Positions 28,936 to 34,712 of a stretch of DNA of 34,712 nt are shown one piece after another. The stretch comes from Ascoidea tarda (nom. inval.). Taxonomy: Eukaryota; Ascomycota; Saccharomycetes; Ascoideales; Ascoideaceae. Made by a program: the position numbers and the translations under genes. Below the pieces are notes generated by a model. It did no database searches, was not told where the DNA came from, and was given only the letters and a program-made list of their open reading frames with translations. The stretch spans positions 1 through 34,712 of the forward strand of contig JAKTTS010000114.1 in the NCBI GenBank assembly GCA_030560485.1, written 5' to 3'. Each line of letters starts with the position of its first letter. Positions within the stretch are counted from its first letter, which is position 1.

Positions 28936-29921
28936 CATTGATTGTCATCATTTCACAAAATAACAGCTATGAACTTTCTTTTGCATTGTTAGAATGTATA
29001 AATAATTTGAACCCAGTTGATTAAAACTTTAAAAATCAAAACAGAGCCATTAATAAAAATATTAATGAAATAAAAAAGTTTGCCGGAAGCTTTTGAGAGA
29101 ACCAAAAATTTTGATCTATAATTTTTTTTCAATTGTGATACAAAAGGAAATGTCAAATTTCGGGTTTATGGTAACACGAAAATCTTTTTATTTTTAGAGT
29201 TTTATTTTGCTGGAACCATTTAGTATGTTTAATTTTGTTGTTCCATATAATACATTCTATATATTACAACATCAAAACAGAAAATGCAGCCATTTTATTA
29301 ACAATAATACTTTAATCTAATCGAGAATATAAATAGAATAAATAAGGTATTTAAATTTCATAGCAAAATAGAAAGAAAGCTGATGAAGCAGTTGTCATTG
29401 CAATTCTTTGAAAGACTTAAGGAGTCCAAAAATTACAAGGTTTTTACTATTTTACACCGAACCAAGAAAACCCAAACTCTACTATATCTCCACTGACATT
29501 CTTTGAAGGCTATTTCAAATCAATTATGTCAGTAAAAGATTTACTGAACTAAATTCCGGTTTTATTAATAAAATTTTTTGCTTAAGTTTGACTTGGTTGA
29601 AAATCTTTTTTTATTAAAGATCAGTATATTCCAGTTGATGGAAAATCAACAAGTTGGATTTCGATAATTGTTTTGTTTTCGGCAAATGAAAAGATAGTTC
29701 GGCGACTCGGTAAACTAAATGCATTAACGTCATGTGAAAGTCCTCAGTAATGTATGATGAGGTATATTTCTGAACAAAGTCACGGGGCCTTCAATTCGGA
29801 AATCAACAGATTTTCGAACGAGGTTCTTAGTATGTATGAGCAGAAATTTGAATATGGAGCCTCAGCACATAATTATAAGTTGCAATTCACAAGGACAATC
29901 ATACTATAAAAGCATTCAAAC
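28936..29921. other. Intergenic region between HIR2 and SDH6
   Basis: AT-rich DNA of about 1 kb. The only ORF with some coding look is a 37-codon one starting at 29383, too weak to call. I looked for small nucleolar RNA boxes: an ATGATGA element near 29753 is followed too closely by CTGA. Nothing is supported. Confidence 0.45.
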
Positions 29922-30340
29922 ATGGCTAAATTATCGGGCTTACAAAAAGAAGGTAAGTTTGATGCTACATAAATTGGTTTCTTTATATGAAAAATTAACA
30001 TCAATAAAATTATTGAGTGAACGATTACTAATAGACAGTTATCAAATAGTAATAAGATTGTACAGGGCTTGTATCAGACAAAGTTATAAAAAGCCAGTTG
30101 TAAGTGGTTAAAGTATTTTTACTGAATCTTCAAAATAATAAAATCAGATTGAATGTTAACACGTCGTTTTGTTTATGGATAAAGGAAAATCAGGGAAATT
30201 TTCGAAAGTATATAAGACAAGAGTTTGGGAAATATAGAGATTTACCAAGAAGAGATTTTACAACAGTGGAGCACTTATTGAGAACTGGGCATAGAAGATT
30301 TGAGATGTTTTCACAGGAACAAATAAGAGATATTAATTGA
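29922..30340 (+). CDS. SDH6: Succinate dehydrogenase assembly factor Sdh6 (SDHAF1, LYR family), two introns
   Basis: Three small exons are rebuilt: 29922-29952, 30050-30099 and 30185-30340. Intron 1 (97 nt) has donor GTAAGT at 29953, branch TACTAAT at 30026-30032 and acceptor TAG. Intron 2 (85 nt) has donor GTAAGT at 30100, branch-like GTTAAC at 30155-30160 and an AAG acceptor. The 78-residue product starts MAKLSGLQKEVIRLYRACIR, with the LYR motif at 13-15, and ends with GKYRDLPRRDFTTVEHLLR near the C-terminus. Both blocks and the length match S. cerevisiae Sdh6 (79 residues, from memory). Sdh6 is a mitochondrial matrix factor that helps insert iron-sulfur clusters into Sdh2 of complex II. 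A CAG acceptor 9 nt further (30193) would also keep the frame but lose ENQ. Confidence 0.9.
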
Positions 30341-30563
30341 TATTTATGGTGTTTTCAATATTGCATCCAATATCTGTATTGATCTGCTATGTTTGAAATA
30401 TAAAAGTAAAAAATTACGGGAACAAAACGTGAATCGTAATTTAAATGAATATATATGAATTTATTTGGATACTTAATAGAAGTTTCATGTACATATAGTG
30501 GTTATTATTAAAAGATAAAATGATTGAAAATAGGTTTAATAATCTATAGCTATTAGAGTTGAT

Positions 30564-30995
30564 TTATAACTCGTCAATATTATAATCGAAAACATTTGGA
30601 TCAGTAGAAGATTGTAGATTCATTTTTCTATTGTAAGTAGTTTCACGACTAACTTTATCTTTTAGATCTTCAATAGCATTTGTCTTAAAAGTTATTGGGC
30701 TATTTTGTTTTGTCATTGAATTAAATTTTTCTTTTAAAATTTCGCTCTTAGATTTATTAAGATTTTTCTTTTTTAAATTGATTTGATATTGTTCGTCTGG
30801 TGAAACATAGTTGTTGAAACTTGAAGTGGAAGCTTGGTTTTCCATATCACTATCTTTTTCATTATGTTTAAAATTAGGATTGTTGTATTTTTTATATTCA
30901 TCGATTTCAAATGAACCGATACCAGAAATCATAGGTAAAAATACGATAAAGAGAATCACTGCTATTATGGTGAAAATGAAAGGTAAGATACCCAT
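30564..30995 (-). CDS. Unrecognised 143-residue single-pass membrane protein
   Basis: The protein begins MGILPFIFTIIAVILFIVFL, a signal-anchor-like membrane helix (residues 2-25), followed by a hydrophilic, Lys/Asn/Ser-rich tail to the C-terminus ending FDYNIDEL. Residue 2 is Gly but the context is not a clear myristoylation site. The tail has the motif GIGSFEIDEYKKY right after the helix and a helical, charged middle (LKKKNLNKSKSEILKEKF). A TGAAA-rich and TATAT-rich 5' region precedes it on the minus strand. I do not recognise the family. Genuine gene on grounds of coherent composition, good start context and stop just before the next intergenic stretch. Confidence 0.6.
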   Translation of the reverse strand: MGILPFIFTIIAVILFIVFLPMISGIGSFEIDEYKKYNNPNFKHNEKDSDMENQASTSSFNNYVSPDEQYQINLKKKNLNKSKSEILKEKFNSMTKQNSPITFKTNAIEDLKDKVSRETTYNRKMNLQSSTDPNVFDYNIDEL

Positions 30996-31741
30996 TTTTA
31001 GTTGAGTTTTAATTTAGTTTAATTGAAATCAACTGGTTAGATAACTAAGCTATTGGTTATGACAATATCAGGGAATTTGCACTGAATTTACTATGTTAAA
31101 TATTGTTTTTATTTCATTTAAATAAATCACTAAAAAAAATTATAATCCATGAATATCCTTGTTTATGCTTAGTCATCCGCACCAAGCAACGAAATTGTGA
31201 GACGAAATTCGAAAGAGAAAAACAAAGAAATTCGAAAGAATTACGGGAAAAAAACCATTGTTGGAATTGCTTGAATAAAGCGGAATCATGCACTCCACAA
31301 AACCCCAATTCAAAATGAGTGTATGGAAGTGTACGAATGCTATAAAATTGATGCTACAAAATTGATGAACTGGATGATTAGGAAAATAGCAAAGAGCTGA
31401 ATATTATTTGGAATATTATATAAAAAACAGATATACATATATTTGAGAACTAGAAAGAAAGAGTGTAGTGATCAATTGAATTTAAAAAGTAAATTCTGAA
31501 ATTGAGCACCCAAAGATGCTATAATAATTAAACCATAAATCATAACGGAAAATGAATTGCAAGCAAAAGCCAAGTATAAAACATAAAAGATAATATTTAA
31601 TTATCAGAAATAAGAATTGAATTGAAAAAATTATCAGATTTTAGTAAAATTTAATAAATTTTTCATTTTTTTGAATGTATCAAATTATCTCATTTGATAA
31701 ATCCATAAATTAATCGATAATTGAAGGAATGAATTGGTAAA
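30996..31741. other. Intergenic region between two small minus-strand genes
   Basis: AT-rich, with ORFs no longer than about 70 codons on either strand. The overlapping pair near 31103-31318 have no family features. It contains the promoter of the 143-residue membrane protein and the 3' end of the 95-residue gene. Nothing else seen. Confidence 0.45.
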
Positions 31742-32029
31742 TTAATTGACTTGTAAAACTGGACTAGCAGTTTCAACCTCTTCACCAGTAAAGTGAACAG
31801 TTGGTTCAAAAACAGTGCCATCAGCATGGGTGTTGGTTGCACCCTTGACTTCAATTGTAGAATTTAATGAGTTGTTAACACAGGCAGCAGTGTGTTCAGC
31901 ATCTTCTTTGCTTATTTGGTGAAATGAGTGGAAAGAATTAACCATTACTGGGGTTATGACTTTTGAAGAGATAACTCTGAAGGAGTTTGAAGAAGCAGTT
32001 AATAAGTTTCTTGAGACTAAGTTCATCAT
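31742..32029 (-). CDS. Small unrecognised protein, probably mitochondrial (95 residues)
   Basis: The N-terminal 40 residues (MMNLVSRNLLTASSNSFRVI onward) are Arg/Ser/Leu/Val-rich, amphipathic and free of acids until the segment QISKEDAEH, which is typical of a mitochondrial presequence. The mature part is short, polar and acidic, and ends EEVETASPVLQVN. It lacks a membrane helix. Codon use is rich in preferred codons (GTT, ACC, AAC, GGT), suggesting good expression, and the TATA-like AAATAAAAGG element lies upstream on the minus side. I do not recognise a family. Confidence 0.6.
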   Translation of the reverse strand: MMNLVSRNLLTASSNSFRVISSKVITPVMVNSFHSFHQISKEDAEHTAACVNNSLNSTIEVKGATNTHADGTVFEPTVHFTGEEVETASPVLQVN

Positions 32030-34712
32030 TTTTATTGGTATTTAATGTTATAATTTGGTTTAATTAGAGGATTTTGCTTTTTGGTGTTATTTGTATTATT
32101 TGTTGATGGACAGAGTATTAGATATAGTATCAAATAAAAGGATTTTTATAAAATGTGAGAGGAATTTTGTTGCTATTTATGTTATTTTAGAATCAGTTAA
32201 CCATTGAAAAGGCTTTGTTCGTCTGATAAGTCACTAATTCCTATGATCCCTAGTCAATATCACTAGATATTGTGGGAATTAGTGTTTGATCAAAGTTAAA
32301 TTGATTTGATAATTTTTTCCATCTTGTAAATAAAGGAAATATGATTCATGAATCATCCTGGATGTTAGCATTACATCAAAACTCTTAGTTGAAATATAGA
32401 GTTAGGGAATAAAATAAGCTAATTCCAGTGTTTCTTTATTTTGTGTTGATTTATTTACAAAATTGTCAACATTTCCAATATTCTCAAATCTTGATATGGA
32501 TGCGATTTGTTTATTGATGTTCCAGATTAGAAATGGCCCAACGGGACTTTCGTCGCAGGCCGTTATCTTGACCAATAACAGCCGAAAAAATGCTGTCAAA
32601 GGTCGTTGAAATATCCTTCCTCTTCCACCTCCCTCAAACACGTTACATTGGAAATTCGAGTTGCTGCTTTCCAGAGCCTTTCCGCAAAACGTGATATAAT
32701 TTAGTCGTCGCAATGCGGTGATATTGCGGTGCTGCTGTTCTCAGAACCAATCAGAGCGTTTGAAGAACAATGTGAGCCCCGGGGCAGAGCAACTAAGCGA
32801 ATGTGCGTCCCCAAAGCGGTTTGTTTTGCGCCATCTCTGCTTTTCCTAATAACATCTCTGTTTCATCCCATGTAGCTAGACGCAGCTGATAACGCGTGTT
32901 TTCATTTGCTCACGTGCATAGCCAGCTTGTTTGTTTTCATGTGTAGCATAAGCTGTCTAATCTTGTGATTTGTTCTCGGTTATTCATTTATGTCAGCCTG
33001 GTTTTGCCTAAGCAGGAGGTATTAGGACTGCTAGCATTCAAAATGGTTTTCTCTGTTGCAAAAGGTCCACCGGATGGTGTTAGTTGTGCCTGTGATTTAG
33101 TGAAGCAACCAACGGATACAGCCAGTAGCAAATTTTCACGACAGTGCACCCAGAAGCACTACTGCAGATCTGTGGGTTTCAAAACTAGTGCTGCAAATAA
33201 TCCCGTGACAAATCGGTTAAGAGAATAGTAACGGGGTTTGGTAGTTGATTCTTGCGTTTTTCCTTGTCCATTTCTTTTGTTCCGCTACTTCCAAGGTCAA
33301 AACTATCGCTATTGCAAACTTGAGACCACAGATTTTCTTACTGTTTTTTAGCTGGAGCTTCCAGGGCGTATGGAGAAGGCGTCGTTCAATACGACAGAAT
33401 CACCTTCTCTAATTGCGATTTCTGAATTGCTTTCCACCAGTTTTCCCGAAAGGATAATTTCTGTTCCTCCTTAGAATCGACGTTTCGGTTTTCCTTGAAA
33501 CAGAAACAGAAAATACTGAATCATGGAGCATGGTCATTTTCGAGAATGTTCAACAAGACTGACCAATTTGCAGATGCACTTTCTAATAAGATTGTTTTTT
33601 TACAGACCGACGAGTGAATTCTCCGAACAATAAGACGAAATTAGTCTTTTTTAAGCTTCGTTTTGGCGTTCAAAAAAGAAAAGTCCGAACACAGCTGGGG
33701 AAGCAAAGAGGGTAATTTACACAGGTTTGATTCTCCCTCTTTTCTCAACTGATAGTGGGTATGCTTTATTGGTATTCTAGTGATATCATTTGAGATAACA
33801 TTATTGAAAGCATTACATTTACACAAGAACGTCACTGATAACGCTTCGTTTTTGCTTGCTCTAATAGAAGATAAAGCCTTGAGCAGTAGAATTGTGTTGC
33901 TGCTATTCTCTAATTTTTGTTTCTATGGCTTTCTGTAATCTCTTATCTTTCTCTTTTTTAACACTATCCACCCGAACCATCCTTTTAGTGTTTGCGAAAA
34001 GGCGATTTCAAAATATTCTTGAAATTTTCCAATGCCTTTTTTGTAGAATCTGGTCACAAAACGCCAGCTCCTCCAAAAACGGAACATATTCCGTGTTGTT
34101 ATAACTTTTCAAACACTTTCTCAAATCCACAGCCAAAACAGACAAACCTGGCTGTTTATCTTCAATAATTTTATAATTTTCCATCAGAACTTCTTGTTTT
34201 TATAGTTTAAAACTGTATCAACAACATTCTGTTCAGAGAGACTTTTCAATCTGAGTTCTTGATTGATGCTCATCTCTGTTGTTTTCTTGTTGCTGTATGT
34301 ATCACTCCTTCAATAGAGACTGCTTGACAGATACATGAATAAATAATACCACTTAAACAATACCACTTAAATAACTTTATTTCCACCACCCAACATGGCA
34401 TATATTATACGCAGTAATATACAATATTGCAGTTGTGCCAGCGTTATTATCACTTGCTCCTCCCCATTTAAATAGTTTTTGAAAATACATAGAACAGTTA
34501 AAATAGTCAAAACAGTCTACTATCAGTCACTAGTTGTAATGTACGCTACAGTTATTGTCTGTCTAATGAATCGTAAACTAAAAAGTATGCATTATTAAAA
34601 TTATTGAAATCTAATCAAATATAGAACTTTTAACTAACAAGAGAAATTTGTCGTAAGAAAATAAAAATAAAAATAAAAATAAAAATAAAAATAAAAATAA
34701 AAATAAAAATAA
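32030..34712. other. 2.7-kb region without a recognisable gene
   Basis: The left part (32030-32400) is the AT-rich upstream region of the 95-residue gene. Positions about 32540-32900 form a GC-richer island with CCAAT boxes at 32573-32577 and 32747-32751 and CACGTG at 32911-32916. Positions 33370-33660 contain two candidate hairpins. ORFs here (103 codons at 32402-32713 minus, 87 codons at 32965-33228 plus, 70 codons at 33892-34104 plus) have no family features. At the right end an ATG at 34266, a GTATGT donor at 34295-34300 and a TAACTAAC at 34631-34638 could belong to the first exon and intron of a gene beyond the window. Confidence 0.4.
34658..34712. repeat. (AAAAT)n pentanucleotide microsatellite at the window edge
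   Basis: Eleven AAAAT/TAAAA units run to the last base of the window, so the true length is unknown. This is a simple repeat, not a telomere. Confidence 0.9.

Noticed and set aside
29753-29775. ATGATGA followed by CTGA, possible box C/D small nucleolar RNA
   Set aside because: The two boxes are only about a dozen bases apart, too close for a C/D RNA, and there is no terminal stem.
32402-32713. 103-codon minus-strand ORF
   Set aside because: No recognisable family and no supporting signals; kept only as part of the gene-free region.
34658-34712. Terminal repeat as a telomere
   Set aside because: AAAAT repeats are an ordinary microsatellite; there is no G-rich strand.

Overview
The window looks like nuclear DNA of a budding yeast (Saccharomycotina). 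It is AT-rich, and its coding regions carry long Asn/Ser/Gln runs. Introns are short, with GTATGT/GTAAGT-like donors and TACTAAC-like branch points, and every recognisable protein is fungal. An RTF2 gene (absent from S. cerevisiae) and at least four introns within coding sequence in about 35 kb argue for a lineage outside the Saccharomycetaceae. I could not settle from this window whether CTG is read as Leu or Ser, because the CTG codons I checked sit in low-complexity or weakly conserved stretches. I saw no transposon, virus-like element or CRISPR array.

Layout. Left edge: the 3' end of an unrecognised gene (+), about 1.4 kb without a recognisable gene, then a secreted-type endonuclease/exonuclease/phosphatase protein (-). 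At 3.8-9.3 kb lies a Rho1 GEF of the Rom1/Rom2 type (+). It has a pyrimidine-rich leader and a probable 0.9-kb 5'UTR intron, and an in-frame TAA splits its CNH domain. At 10-13 kb come tRNA-Gly(GCC) (-), ARC18 (Arp2/3 complex), COX14 (cytochrome oxidase assembly) and RTF2; ARC18 and RTF2 each have a first coding exon of only 6 nt. At 13.5-18 kb are an SKG1-like membrane protein (-), a DUF2406 protein (+) and a Pho85-type cyclin-like protein (-). At 19-21.4 kb are a 53-residue zinc-binding microprotein (-) and a Met31/Met32-type zinc-finger factor (-).

At 22.5-29 kb are a spliced EMAPII/Arc1-type tRNA-binding protein with a predicted mitochondrial presequence (+), a PPOX/FMN-binding protein (-) and HIR2, a histone chaperone subunit (+). 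At 29.9-32 kb are SDH6, a succinate dehydrogenase assembly factor rebuilt here from three exons (+), and two small unrecognised proteins, one membrane-anchored and one probably mitochondrial (both -). The last 2.7 kb holds no gene I can recognise and ends in an AAAAT repeat.

The genes do not form one pathway. Four products (COX14, SDH6, the tRNA-binding protein and the 95-residue protein) point to mitochondria; the GEF, ARC18 and SKG1-like gene point to cell wall and actin polarity. The most unusual observations are the nonsense codon inside the Rho1 GEF, the zinc microprotein, the splice-revealed mitochondrial tRNA-binding protein, an array of five TATA boxes, and GC-rich islands in intergenic DNA that often carry CACGTG sites.
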